A stretch of DNA of 64,000 nt from Clostridia bacterium (GTDB taxonomy: Bacteria; Bacillota_A; Clostridia; Oscillospirales; CAG-272): assembly GCA_017452945.1 (NCBI GenBank), contig JAFTLD010000003.1, positions 1 through 64,000 of the forward strand. The letters are read 5' to 3'. The notes beneath the pieces were generated by a model. That model saw only the letters and a list, made by a program, of their open reading frames with translations, searched no databases and was not told where the DNA came from. Made by a program: the position numbers and the translations under genes. Positions 10,496-18,224 of this stretch are shown here, piece by piece; position 1 is the first letter of the stretch, and each line of letters begins with the position of its first letter.

Positions 10496-11131
10496 TCATT
10501 GAATATGTACCTTATCGTTCTCCACTTTAAGTCTGCCTTGGCAGTATAGCTTAACCGCCTCGGGCAATATCTTCCACTCTGCCTCGGTCATGATGCGCTT
10601 TTGCAAGCTCTCGGGGGTGTCGCCCTCCTTGACCTCAACCGCCTTTTGCAGAATGATGGGACCTGCGTCACATTCGGGTGTGACAAAATGCACGGTCGCG
10701 CCCGACACCTTAACGCCCTTGGCAAGTGCCGCCTCGTGTACGTGCAGTCCGTAAAAGCCTTGTCCGCAGAAGGACGGGATCAATGCGGGATGCACGTTGA
10801 TGATGCGGTTGGGGAACGCTTTGTACATCCCTTCACCGATGATGATCATAAAGCCTGCCAGCACGACCAGATCAATCTTGGCCTCGGTCAGCGTGGCCAC
10901 CAGTGCTTCGGTATAGGCATCGGCATCGGGATATTCCTTACGCGCCAGCACCATGCTCTCAATGCTTGCATTGGCCGCACGCTCCAAGGCGTATACACCC
11001 GGCTTGCTTGCCAGCACCAGTGCAATTTCACCGCCGCCAAGCTCACCGCGCGTCTGCGCATCGATCAAGGCCTGCAGATTGGTGCCGCCGCCCGAAACCA
11101 GCACGGCAATACGAATTTTATTTTGCTCCAT
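10496..11131 (-). CDS. purN: phosphoribosylglycinamide formyltransferase
   Basis: Uses 10-formyl-THF to formylate GAR to FGAR, step 3 of purine synthesis. The 211-residue protein has the Rossmann-like start VLVSGGGTNLQAL and the catalytic triad in INVHPALIPSF (Asn112, His114) and ECDAGP (Asp155). It overlaps the end of the formate-channel gene by 14 bases, so the two are translationally coupled. The folate-dependent PurN (not formate-dependent PurT) makes the cell rely on fhs, the last gene of the operon. Confidence 0.96.
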   Translation of the reverse strand: MEQNKIRIAVLVSGGGTNLQALIDAQTRGELGGGEIALVLASKPGVYALERAANASIESMVLARKEYPDADAYTEALVATLTEAKIDLVVLAGFMIIIGEGMYKAFPNRIINVHPALIPSFCGQGFYGLHVHEAALAKGVKVSGATVHFVTPECDAGPIILQKAVEVKEGDTPESLQKRIMTEAEWKILPEAVKLYCQGRLKVENDKVHIQ

Positions 11132-11759
11132 TGCCGCTCACCTGTTCCTTTCCCTTTGCAAGTCGGATCAGCACGGGCAGCACCCAGCCGCCCAGCGTGT
11201 TGCCCACGACTGCGACCAGAATAAATACGATACGCATGGGATCAAACGCACCGCGCATGGATGCGACTGTGAAATAATACACGTCCGCAATCGAGTGCTC
11301 AAAGCCGCACAGGATAAACGTGGGAATGCAGAAAATGATACCAAGCAAAGTGCCTTTTGCACCGTACGTTTTAACAGCTGCATACATCAGCACTCCGCAG
11401 AATACGGCTGCGATCAAGCCCTTGAGCATGCCGCCCTCCAGCTTTGCCGAGCAAGCCTTTTGCGCCGCGTCTATCAGCGAGGGCTTGGCAATGGCGGTCA
11501 GCACACCGGTCAGCGCAGCACCTACAACGTTACCGCCAAGGCCTATGGGCAGCGCAAGCGCGCTTTTCTTATCGGGCTTTTCGATAAATAAACCGATCTT
11601 GCCGGTATACAGGTAAAGCCCCAACAGGCAAATGCAAAGCAGGGCTACCGAGAACAGCACCGCACCTACAACCTTGTTTTCACAGGACAGATACACCGTG
11701 CCGCCGATACCAACCAGCATGCCCGAGGCAATGCCGCTCCAGAATGCATGTTTTAGCAT
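11118..11759 (-). CDS. formate/nitrite transporter family channel
   Basis: Integral membrane protein of 213 residues with about six hydrophobic segments. The FNT family hallmark GFEHSIADVYYF lies near residues 146-157, and YTGKIGLFI corresponds to the conserved segment after the second helix. It is somewhat shorter than the usual 250-280 residues, mainly at the N-terminus. The gene overlaps purM by seven bases and purN by fourteen, so it is embedded in the purine operon rather than beside it. This placement, and fhs downstream, argue for formate as substrate: import for 10-formyl-THF synthesis or release of excess. Direction of transport cannot be read from the sequence. Confidence 0.88.
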   Translation of the reverse strand: MLKHAFWSGIASGMLVGIGGTVYLSCENKVVGAVLFSVALLCICLLGLYLYTGKIGLFIEKPDKKSALALPIGLGGNVVGAALTGVLTAIAKPSLIDAAQKACSAKLEGGMLKGLIAAVFCGVLMYAAVKTYGAKGTLLGIIFCIPTFILCGFEHSIADVYYFTVASMRGAFDPMRIVFILVAVVGNTLGGWVLPVLIRLAKGKEQVSGNGAK

Positions 11760-12802
11760 AATTCGATCTTCTCCTCGCCGGCTACAATCTTGCCGATCAC
11801 GTAAGCATCCTCCCCATGTGCGGCAAGGATCTCAAGTGCTGCGTCCACCTGCTCAGCAGGCACGACCACGCTCATGCCAACGCCCATATTGTAGGTGTTG
11901 AACATATCTCTTTCGCAGATATCGCCCGTCTTGGCAATCAGCTCGAAAATAGGCAGCACGCGTACCGCGCTGCGGTCGATCTTGGCGCAAAGTCCGTCGG
12001 GAATGCTTCTGGGAATATTCTCGTAAAAGCCGCCGCCCGTGATATGGGAGATACCCTTGACGTCTACCTTTTCCAAGAGCGCAAGAATCGACTTGACGTA
12101 GATCCTGGTGGGTGTCAGCAGCGTTTCCGCAATGCTCTTTCCACCAAGGTCGTCACAGGACACGTACAGAGAATCGGGATTTTTATCAATTTCAAACACT
12201 TTGCGGCACAGAGAAAATCCATTGGAATGCACACCGCTGGATGCAAGCGCGATGACCACGTCACCCTCTGCCATGCGAGTGTTGTCCAGAATCTTTTTCT
12301 TATCTACGATACCCACCGCAAAGCCTGCAAGGTCGTAATCCTCCACGGGCATCATACCGGGATGCTCGGCTGTTTCACCACCGATCAGCGCAGCGCCCGA
12401 CTGCACACAGCCCTCGGCCACGCCCGAAACAATGGCCGCGATCTTTTCGGGTACGTTCTTTCCGCACGCAATATAGTCAAGGAAGAACAAAGGCTTTGCG
12501 CCCACGCAAATGATATCGTTGACGCACATTGCAACGGCATCGATACCGATGGTGTCGTGCTTGTCCATCAGAATTGCCATCTTGACCTTGGTGCCGCAGC
12601 CGTCGGTACCGGAAACCAATACGGGCTCTTGCATGCCTGCAATCGGCAAACCAAAGCAGCCGCCAAAGCCGCCCACATCGTCAAGGCATCCCTCGTTTTT
12701 GGTGCGCGCTATGTGCTTTTTCATCAATTCAACGGCCTTGTAGCCTGCGGTGATATCTACGCCTGCTGCAGCGTAGCTGTCCGATCTTGAGTTAGAATGC
12801 AT
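11753..12802 (-). CDS. purM: phosphoribosylformylglycinamidine cyclo-ligase (AIR synthetase)
   Basis: Closes FGAM to AIR with ATP, step 5. The 349-residue length is normal. The N-terminal SYAAAGVDITAGYKAV, the VSGTDGCGTKVK segment, CVNDIICVGAKPLFFLDY and GGETAEHPG are the family signatures, with HITGGGFYENIPR in the C-terminal domain. It follows purF by 47 bases and its stop codon lies inside the formate-channel gene. Confidence 0.97.
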   Translation of the reverse strand: MHSNSRSDSYAAAGVDITAGYKAVELMKKHIARTKNEGCLDDVGGFGGCFGLPIAGMQEPVLVSGTDGCGTKVKMAILMDKHDTIGIDAVAMCVNDIICVGAKPLFFLDYIACGKNVPEKIAAIVSGVAEGCVQSGAALIGGETAEHPGMMPVEDYDLAGFAVGIVDKKKILDNTRMAEGDVVIALASSGVHSNGFSLCRKVFEIDKNPDSLYVSCDDLGGKSIAETLLTPTRIYVKSILALLEKVDVKGISHITGGGFYENIPRSIPDGLCAKIDRSAVRVLPIFELIAKTGDICERDMFNTYNMGVGMSVVVPAEQVDAALEILAAHGEDAYVIGKIVAGEEKIELC

Positions 12803-12849
12803 GTCTTTGATTCCTTTCAGTTAAATATTTCATGTCACAGTAGTCAAAT

Positions 12850-14277
12850 TTATTCTTTGCCGTTCCAGCAATACGTGCACAGCTTTTCGGGCGGAAGACC
12901 GATCGCCTTGACCACACCATCAAGCGTTTGGAATTCCAAGGACGCAAAGCCAAACTTATCGCTGATGCTCTTGCGCAAAGCTTTGCCGCGCTCGGTTGAG
13001 CCGTCGCTGTATTCTTCCAGATGATTGAAGCCGTCCGTTCCCTCCAGCTCCATGATGGTGCGGCGGGTGATCAGCTCCATATCCCCTGTGGAACGGGAGA
13101 AATTCAGATATTTACAGCCGTACATAATGGGCGGACAAGCCGAGCGCATATGCACTTCTTTTGCACCGTTGGAGTACAAAAAATCTACCGTTTCCTTGAG
13201 TTGCGTACCGCGCACGATCGAATCGTCCACGAAAAGCAGCTTCTTGTTCTCGATCAGCTCGTGCACCGGGATCTGCTTCATGCGCGCGACCTTGGCGCGA
13301 TCAGCCTGCTTTTGCGGTGTAAAGCTGCGCGACCAGGTGGGGGTATATTTGATATACGGACGTGCATAGGCTGCGCAAGAGTTATTCGCATAGCCAATGG
13401 CATGCGGGACACCCGAATCCGGCACACCGGCCACGTAATCCAGATCAGGAGCATTTCCTGCCTGCTTGTCAAGCTCTGCCATAATTTCACCGTTGCGATA
13501 GCGCATAGCCTCCACGTTCACGCCCTCGTAGGTCGAGGTGGGATAGCCGTAATACGACCACAAAAACGCACACATCTTCATTTCCTTGCCGGGTTTACCC
13601 AACTGCACGATGCCGTCCTCGGAAGAAAGCTCCACGATCTCCCCCGGCCCAAGCTCACGCACGGGGAAATACCCGAGCTTTTGTGCTGCGAACGATTCAA
13701 AGGTTACGCAGTATCCGTCCTCGCCCTTGCAGACGATGACCGGAATGCGTCCCACCTTGTCACGTGCCGCAAGCAGGTGTCCGTTTTGTTTCAAAATCAG
13801 GATCGAGCAGGTACCGTCGATCAATGATTGCGCATATTTGATACCGTCGGCAAAGTTCTCCTTCTGGTCGATCAGCGCGGCCACCAATTCCACGGTGTTG
13901 ACTCTGCCGCCCGTCATAGCGTCAAAATGTCCGCGGCTGCCGCCGAAATACAGATCGATCAGCTGCTCTGCGTTATTGATCAGTCCGATGGTACAAATGG
14001 CATACGTACCGTGATGCGAGCGGATCAGCATGGGCTGCGGATCGGTGTCGCTGATGCAGCCGATGGCCGAAATGCCCGACATCTCGTCAAAAATATTCTC
14101 GAATTTGGTGCGGAAGGGCGCGTTGGTAATGCTGTGGATCTTGCGCTGCAGACCGATTTCGGGATCGTATGCTGCAAGTCCGCCTCTCTGCGTGCCCAGA
14201 TGAGAATGGTAGTCGGTTCCGAAGAACACGTCAAGAAGGCAATCCTTATTTGAGGTAATGCCGAAAAATCCTCCCAT
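12850..14277 (-). CDS. purF: amidophosphoribosyltransferase homologue lacking the N-terminal Cys
   Basis: First enzyme of the pathway, making phosphoribosylamine from PRPP. The 475-residue protein has an Ntn-type N-terminal domain (about 1-230) and a C-terminal phosphoribosyltransferase domain with the PRPP loop LLFVDDSIVRGTQ near 340 and SACPPI after it. Cysteines in KMCAF, MYGCKY and CTYC near the C-terminus match the positions of an iron-sulphur cluster as in the Bacillus type. The N-terminus reads MGGFFGITS: where active glutaminases have an exposed Cys-Gly, this has Gly-Gly. The AAAGGAG site is correctly spaced before this ATG and no Cys lies just upstream. Either the glutaminase is inactive and ammonia is used directly, or ammonia comes from another protein. 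Position between purE and purM supports the PurF role. Confidence 0.9.
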   Translation of the reverse strand: MGGFFGITSNKDCLLDVFFGTDYHSHLGTQRGGLAAYDPEIGLQRKIHSITNAPFRTKFENIFDEMSGISAIGCISDTDPQPMLIRSHHGTYAICTIGLINNAEQLIDLYFGGSRGHFDAMTGGRVNTVELVAALIDQKENFADGIKYAQSLIDGTCSILILKQNGHLLAARDKVGRIPVIVCKGEDGYCVTFESFAAQKLGYFPVRELGPGEIVELSSEDGIVQLGKPGKEMKMCAFLWSYYGYPTSTYEGVNVEAMRYRNGEIMAELDKQAGNAPDLDYVAGVPDSGVPHAIGYANNSCAAYARPYIKYTPTWSRSFTPQKQADRAKVARMKQIPVHELIENKKLLFVDDSIVRGTQLKETVDFLYSNGAKEVHMRSACPPIMYGCKYLNFSRSTGDMELITRRTIMELEGTDGFNHLEEYSDGSTERGKALRKSISDKFGFASLEFQTLDGVVKAIGLPPEKLCTYCWNGKE

Positions 14278-14316
14278 AAAATTCTCCTTTGTGTATACGT
14301 TGGTTTGCGATAGCTC

Positions 14317-14811
14317 TTATGCGTTCAATTTCTCCTGCAGGGCTGCATCCTTGGCAAGCACGGCTGCGGTATCCTTTGCTCTCTTTTCATCAAGCTTTGC
14401 GGCAAGCTCCGCATCCTCGATGGCCAGCATCTGAATGCACAAGAGCGCTGCATTGACAGCACCGTTCAAGGCAACTGTTGCCACGGGCATGCCCGAGGGC
14501 ATCTGTACGGTGGCAAGCAATGCGTCCATGCCGTCCACAGCACCGCCCTTGACCGGAATGCCGACCACAGGCAGCGTAGTTCTTGCCGCGATTGCCCCCG
14601 CCAAGTGTGCTGCCATGCCCGCTGCTGCGATAATGGCACCAAAGCCATTCTCTCTTGCGCCTGCGGCAAAGGCTGCAGCCTCGTCCGGGGTTCTGTGTGC
14701 CGAATAGACGTGCGCCTCAAAAGGCACACCGAATTCCTTTAAGGTATTGATCGCTTTTTCCACAACGGGAAGATCGCTGTCGCTTCCCATAATCACTGCT
14801 ACTTTTTTCAT
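14317..14811 (-). CDS. purE: N5-carboxyaminoimidazole ribonucleotide mutase
   Basis: Class I PurE, moving the carboxylate of N5-CAIR to give CAIR. The 164-residue protein shows GSDSDLP at 9-15, SAHRTP near 42-47 and the GAVNAAL C-terminal segment. A longer frame begins at 14841 but lies within the riboswitch terminator; the start at 14811 follows AAGGAG with normal spacing. It is the first gene of the purine operon. PurK, its usual partner, is not in this window. Confidence 0.96.
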   Translation of the reverse strand: MKKVAVIMGSDSDLPVVEKAINTLKEFGVPFEAHVYSAHRTPDEAAAFAAGARENGFGAIIAAAGMAAHLAGAIAARTTLPVVGIPVKGGAVDGMDALLATVQMPSGMPVATVALNGAVNAALLCIQMLAIEDAELAAKLDEKRAKDTAAVLAKDAALQEKLNA

Positions 14812-14830
14812 GCTTATCTCCTTATAATAC

Positions 14831-14873
14831 AAAAAGGGCAAACCTATCCTAATTCCTCAAGATAGGATTGCCC
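14831..14873 (-). terminator. riboswitch-controlled terminator before purE
   Basis: GGGCAATCCTATC (complement of 14861-14873) pairs with GGATAGGTTTGCCC (complement of 14836-14849) with one mismatch around an 11-base loop, followed by TTTTTG. The 5' arm starts with the GGGCA that also ends the conserved aptamer core, so aptamer folding and terminator formation exclude each other. Ligand binding should therefore allow read-through into purE. Confidence 0.93.
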
Positions 14874-14942
14874 AGGCGGTCGGCTTTACTTGACTTCCCG
14901 CTCCCTCTGTGTTTCTCACATTCCGCCGGTTACGGGAAGAAA
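14869..14942 (-). promoter_or_regulatory. ZTP (pfl) riboswitch aptamer
   Basis: On the minus strand the leader shows the pfl signature in order: a 5' TTCCCG arm, GTAACCGGCGGA, a variable small hairpin (TGTG..CACA), GGGAGCGGGAA closing the first stem, a linker, and the invariant CCGCCTGGGCA. These are the conserved elements of RNAs that bind ZTP/ZMP, the AICAR-derived signal for low 10-formyl-THF. It sits between a consensus promoter and a terminator and controls the purine operon that contains both formyl-transfer steps and fhs. Confidence 0.94.
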
Positions 14943-14955
14943 TTTCCTTGTATTC

Positions 14956-14984
14956 AGTATACCGCTTTTTTGCCAAAATGTCAA
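14956..14984 (-). promoter_or_regulatory. sigma-A promoter of the purine operon
   Basis: TTGACA (complement of 14979-14984), a 17-base spacer and TATACT (complement of 14956-14961) form a near-perfect vegetative promoter. Transcription would start near 14949, just before the ZTP aptamer. Confidence 0.9.
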
Positions 14985-15073
14985 TACGCAAAAGGGCTAA
15001 TTCCGCGCCATTCGGGTAATCTCTTTTGGCATTTTTGACAAACGGCTGAATATGCCGGGGCAATCCGATCAGA

Positions 15074-15916
15074 TCAGTCGATCCATGCGGTGTAACTCGT
15101 CACACCGCTGATGGTCTCACCGTCGATCTGCAGTGCCGTCGGCGTATCAAATTCTACCGTGATGCGTTTGCCCGCCATCACGTCAATGCTCTTTTTGTAC
15201 TGTACGTGCTCCCCCGTAAAGATCTTGGGGAAATGCATGAGCGTGACAAGCTTACCCGAGGTATGCCATACGCAGCAGGTCAAGGAGTCCCCACCGCGCT
15301 CCTGATCGGGAGCGACGCGCATGCCGCCGCCGTAGTACTTTCCGTACATGGCGGACGCCAGCCAGATCTTTTTGTATTGCTTGGTCACACCGTCAACCGT
15401 TACCTTGCCCGAGGGGCACTTGAAGCCTCCCAGCAAAAGCTTGATCGACTCCATGGTGTAATTGATCTTTTTGACACCCTTAGCCTTGAGCTTATCGGTC
15501 ACCTCGCAAACCATGCCGTCAAGGCCAAATCCAATGCCGTTGATATAGCGGTAGGTCTTGCCCTTGACCTCGACGCGGGGCAATTTTTGCAAATAAGGAT
15601 TGAGCAGCACCGGCTCGGTGTCCTCATTCTTACCCAGATCGCGCAAAAAGTCGTTGCCCGTACCGCTCTTCCAAAGATATACGGGAACCGCGTAACAAGC
15701 ACCGTCCAGCGCGTTTGCAAGGCGCATAATGGTACCGTCGCCACCCAAGATCAGTACGCGATCCTGCTCGGACAGCGCGCAGATCTCAGCACGCAAATCG
15801 ACCTTTGTCAGATCCTTCTCTACAGTATCGGGAGCCGCAGCATATGCGCGCACACCCGCAAGAGATGCGCTGATATCACTGTTGTTTGCACAGGGGTTGA
15901 ACAAAATGAGTGTCAT
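15074..15916 (-). CDS. diacylglycerol/lipid kinase family protein
   Basis: A 280-residue soluble protein of the DagK/YegS lipid-kinase superfamily. It has the nucleotide-binding GGDGT at 58-62, SGTGNDFLRDLG near 84-95, the INGIGFGLDG segment, the GKYYGGGM..AP loop and the C-terminal LQIDGE. These enzymes phosphorylate lipids such as diacylglycerol, recycling it during membrane or lipoteichoic-acid turnover; the exact lipid is not readable here. It follows asnA by 38 bases on the same strand with a GGAGG site, so they probably share a transcript, and it ends about 90 bases before the purE promoter. Confidence 0.88.
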   Translation of the reverse strand: MTLILFNPCANNSDISASLAGVRAYAAAPDTVEKDLTKVDLRAEICALSEQDRVLILGGDGTIMRLANALDGACYAVPVYLWKSGTGNDFLRDLGKNEDTEPVLLNPYLQKLPRVEVKGKTYRYINGIGFGLDGMVCEVTDKLKAKGVKKINYTMESIKLLLGGFKCPSGKVTVDGVTKQYKKIWLASAMYGKYYGGGMRVAPDQERGGDSLTCCVWHTSGKLVTLMHFPKIFTGEHVQYKKSIDVMAGKRITVEFDTPTALQIDGETISGVTSYTAWID

Positions 15917-15954
15917 GGATTACCTCCGCAAATATGTAATTTATAATTTATAAA

Positions 15955-16965
15955 TCAAAGCAATCTGACACCTGCCTCGGCACAGATGCGTTTTGTTTGC
16001 TCGTCCCAGATACCGGATTGCACCTCACCGATGTGTGCGCTACCCATCAGTAACATGCAAAGACGCGACTGTCCGATACCTCCGCCAACCGTCAGCGGCA
16101 ACTCACCGTTCAAAAGCATTTTATGAAACGGCAGCTCGCGTCGGTCATCGCAACCGGACACCGTCAACTGGTGGTCCAAGGACGCTTCATCCACGCGGAT
16201 ACCCATGGAGGAGATCTCCAATGCGCGTCCCAGCACGTCGTTCCAGAAAAGCAGGTCGCCGTTCAAGCTCCAATCGTCATAGTCGGGGGCTCTGCCACCG
16301 TGGGGCTTGCCATCCGAGAGTTTCTCACCGATGCCGATGACAAACACGGTTTTGTGTATCTTGGTAAATTCATGCTCACGCTGCTCGGGCGAAAGATCGG
16401 GATACAGATCGCACAGCTCCTGAGAGGTCACGAAGGTCACCTCGCGGCACAATTTGTGCTGCAGCTGGGGGAAATGCACCTGCAACTGCTCCTCCGTGGC
16501 ACACACCGCACCCACGATGGCCTTGACCATCAGCTTGAGATAATCGACATTACGCGCTTCCTTGGTGATCACCTTTTCCCAGTCCCACTGGTCCACGTAG
16601 ATCGAATGGATGTTATCCAGCTCCTCGTCACGGCGAATCGCGTTCATATCGGTATAAAGCCCGTTGCCCATGGTAAACCCATAACGCAAAAGCGCCAGTC
16701 TTTTCCACTTAGCCAAGGAATGCACCACCTCGGCCTTGCGTCCTTCCAGAGCGGGAATATCAAACGCAACGGGACGCTCATGGCCATTCAGATTGTCATT
16801 CAAGCCCGAATCGCTTGCAACGAACAAGGGCGCGGACACGCGCTTTAAGTTCAGCGCAGCGCAAAACTCACGCTGAAAGGTATGCTTGATATGCTCAATG
16901 GCGCGCTGGGTCTGGTAAGCGTCCAGCACTTGCGTATATCCTGTGGGAATGTAACAATGACTCAT
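15955..16965 (-). CDS. asnA: aspartate--ammonia ligase
   Basis: Makes asparagine from aspartate, free ammonia and ATP. The 336-residue product matches AsnA: VSAPLFVASDSGLNDNLNG, AFDIPALEG, the class-II-synthetase-like VVHSLAKWKR, IRRDEELDNIHSIYVDQWDWEK and C-terminal LTVGGGIGQSRLCMLLM. It is not the glutamine-dependent AsnB. Its own consensus promoter lies upstream; a lipid-kinase gene follows. Use of free ammonia matches the cysteine-less PurF in the adjacent operon. Confidence 0.97.
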   Translation of the reverse strand: MSHCYIPTGYTQVLDAYQTQRAIEHIKHTFQREFCAALNLKRVSAPLFVASDSGLNDNLNGHERPVAFDIPALEGRKAEVVHSLAKWKRLALLRYGFTMGNGLYTDMNAIRRDEELDNIHSIYVDQWDWEKVITKEARNVDYLKLMVKAIVGAVCATEEQLQVHFPQLQHKLCREVTFVTSQELCDLYPDLSPEQREHEFTKIHKTVFVIGIGEKLSDGKPHGGRAPDYDDWSLNGDLLFWNDVLGRALEISSMGIRVDEASLDHQLTVSGCDDRRELPFHKMLLNGELPLTVGGGIGQSRLCMLLMGSAHIGEVQSGIWDEQTKRICAEAGVRLL

Positions 16966-17004
16966 AGACGGGCTCCTTGCAAGGGGAATTCAATACTTAC
17001 TATT

Positions 17005-17033
17005 ATTATATCATAAGTCGTTCTTTTTGGCAA
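17005..17033 (-). promoter_or_regulatory. promoter of asnA
   Basis: TTGCCA (complement of 17028-17033), 17 bases, TATAAT (complement of 17005-17010). It is arranged back to back with the promoter of the CPBP gene, about 45 bases apart. Confidence 0.8.
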
Positions 17034-17078
17034 GTGTTTTTTACAAACTCACCGCGCTTTTTCGACTTGCGCTTACGC

Positions 17079-17107
17079 TTGACAAGGGAGCGCAAATATG
17101 GTAAAAT
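17079..17107 (+). promoter_or_regulatory. promoter of the CPBP protease gene
   Basis: TTGACA at 17079-17084, a 17-base spacer and TAAAAT at 17102-17107, about 40 bases before the start codon. Confidence 0.82.
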
Positions 17108-17147
17108 AAAGTTAACTGTATATCTCTTTTTGGAAAGGAGACTGCTT

Positions 17148-18224
17148 ATGGAACAAAAGACAAATAAATGGGGCGTTATCAAGGGACTTGCCTTCCCCAT
17201 CGGCTACACCGCCTTTATGAACATTGGCCAAGGGATTCTCTCGGTCGGGCTTGCAGTCATGCTGGTTGTGCGCTCCATGCTCGCAGTCCTGACACAGGAC
17301 TCGGGAGTCGAGCTTGACCCGAATACCTATATGGAATGGTTTAACCATGACAATACCGTCACCACTCTGAAATATGCCATGTTTTTCTCGGTGTTGACCA
17401 CGGTTGGCGCGCTGGTCATTCTATGGCTGGTCTTCAACCGCAAGGGAAAGAGCTTTACCGAGTATTTCCACTTCAAGCCCGCACCCTTCAAGGCGATCTG
17501 CGCGGCAGTTTTGCTGGGCCTTTCCCTGCACTTTATCGTCAATGCCATTATGCTTGTCACCGACTCTCTGACCACAGAGCTGATCGAGGCGCTGTTCCGT
17601 TTCTTGGAATCGCTGGATCCCGCGATTGCCGAGGAGGTGCGCACCTTCTACGAATCTTACATGGAAATGATGTCTTCGATGAGCAGCGATGCGGGCATGT
17701 TCACAATTGCAGCCATTCTGGGCGCACCGCTGATCGAAGAGTTGGTCTTCCGTGCAGGACCTCTGACCAACTTCAAGGGCAAAATGCCCACTTGGGCGGC
17801 ACTTTTGCTGACCTCGGCGCTGTTTGGTCTTGCGCACGGATATCCCATTCAGGTCGCCTACACCTTTGTCGTAGGCCTTGTGTTGGGTGCGCTGTTTATC
17901 AAGACCGATTCGATCTATCCCGCCATCATCGGCCACTTCTGCTTCAATGCCGCCAACCTGATCCCCATGATCATGGAAGGCTTTTTGGGCGGTCCTTTCC
18001 AGACCCCCACAATGGTCGATTGGATCAGCAACCTCTACACAGTCTACACCGTTGCAGCCGTTATCATCGCGATTCCCATGCTGATCGTAGGTCTTATCCT
18101 GCTCTTTACACTGCGTAAACCCGCGCCCGAAACCGAACAAGCGGATGCGCCCTGTGTTCCCGTTGCTGAAAACCCTGACGTGCAGGCAGAGCCCGCCGTC
18201 ATAGAACAGGATGAAAACGTATGA
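17148..18224 (+). CDS. CPBP-family intramembrane glutamic endopeptidase
   Basis: A 358-residue multi-pass membrane protein of the CPBP (Abi/Rce1-like) family. The three family motifs are present: EELVFR at 197-202, FGLAHG at 226-231 and HFCFN at 263-267, which supply the Glu and His residues of the active site. The C-terminal 30 residues form an acidic, proline-rich cytoplasmic or external tail. Substrates of bacterial members are rarely known; roles in bacteriocin immunity or protein maturation are seen elsewhere. The start at 17148 follows GGAAAGGAG; the longer open frame crosses the promoter. The stop overlaps the next gene by four bases (ATGA), implying coupled translation. Confidence 0.9.
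   Translation: MEQKTNKWGVIKGLAFPIGYTAFMNIGQGILSVGLAVMLVVRSMLAVLTQDSGVELDPNTYMEWFNHDNTVTTLKYAMFFSVLTTVGALVILWLVFNRKGKSFTEYFHFKPAPFKAICAAVLLGLSLHFIVNAIMLVTDSLTTELIEALFRFLESLDPAIAEEVRTFYESYMEMMSSMSSDAGMFTIAAILGAPLIEELVFRAGPLTNFKGKMPTWAALLLTSALFGLAHGYPIQVAYTFVVGLVLGALFIKTDSIYPAIIGHFCFNAANLIPMIMEGFLGGPFQTPTMVDWISNLYTVYTVAAVIIAIPMLIVGLILLFTLRKPAPETEQADAPCVPVAENPDVQAEPAVIEQDENV

Noticed and set aside
14857..15063. 68-residue open frame on the minus strand as a leader peptide
   Set aside because: It covers the promoter and the ZTP aptamer, has no ribosome site, and its sequence is explained by RNA structure.
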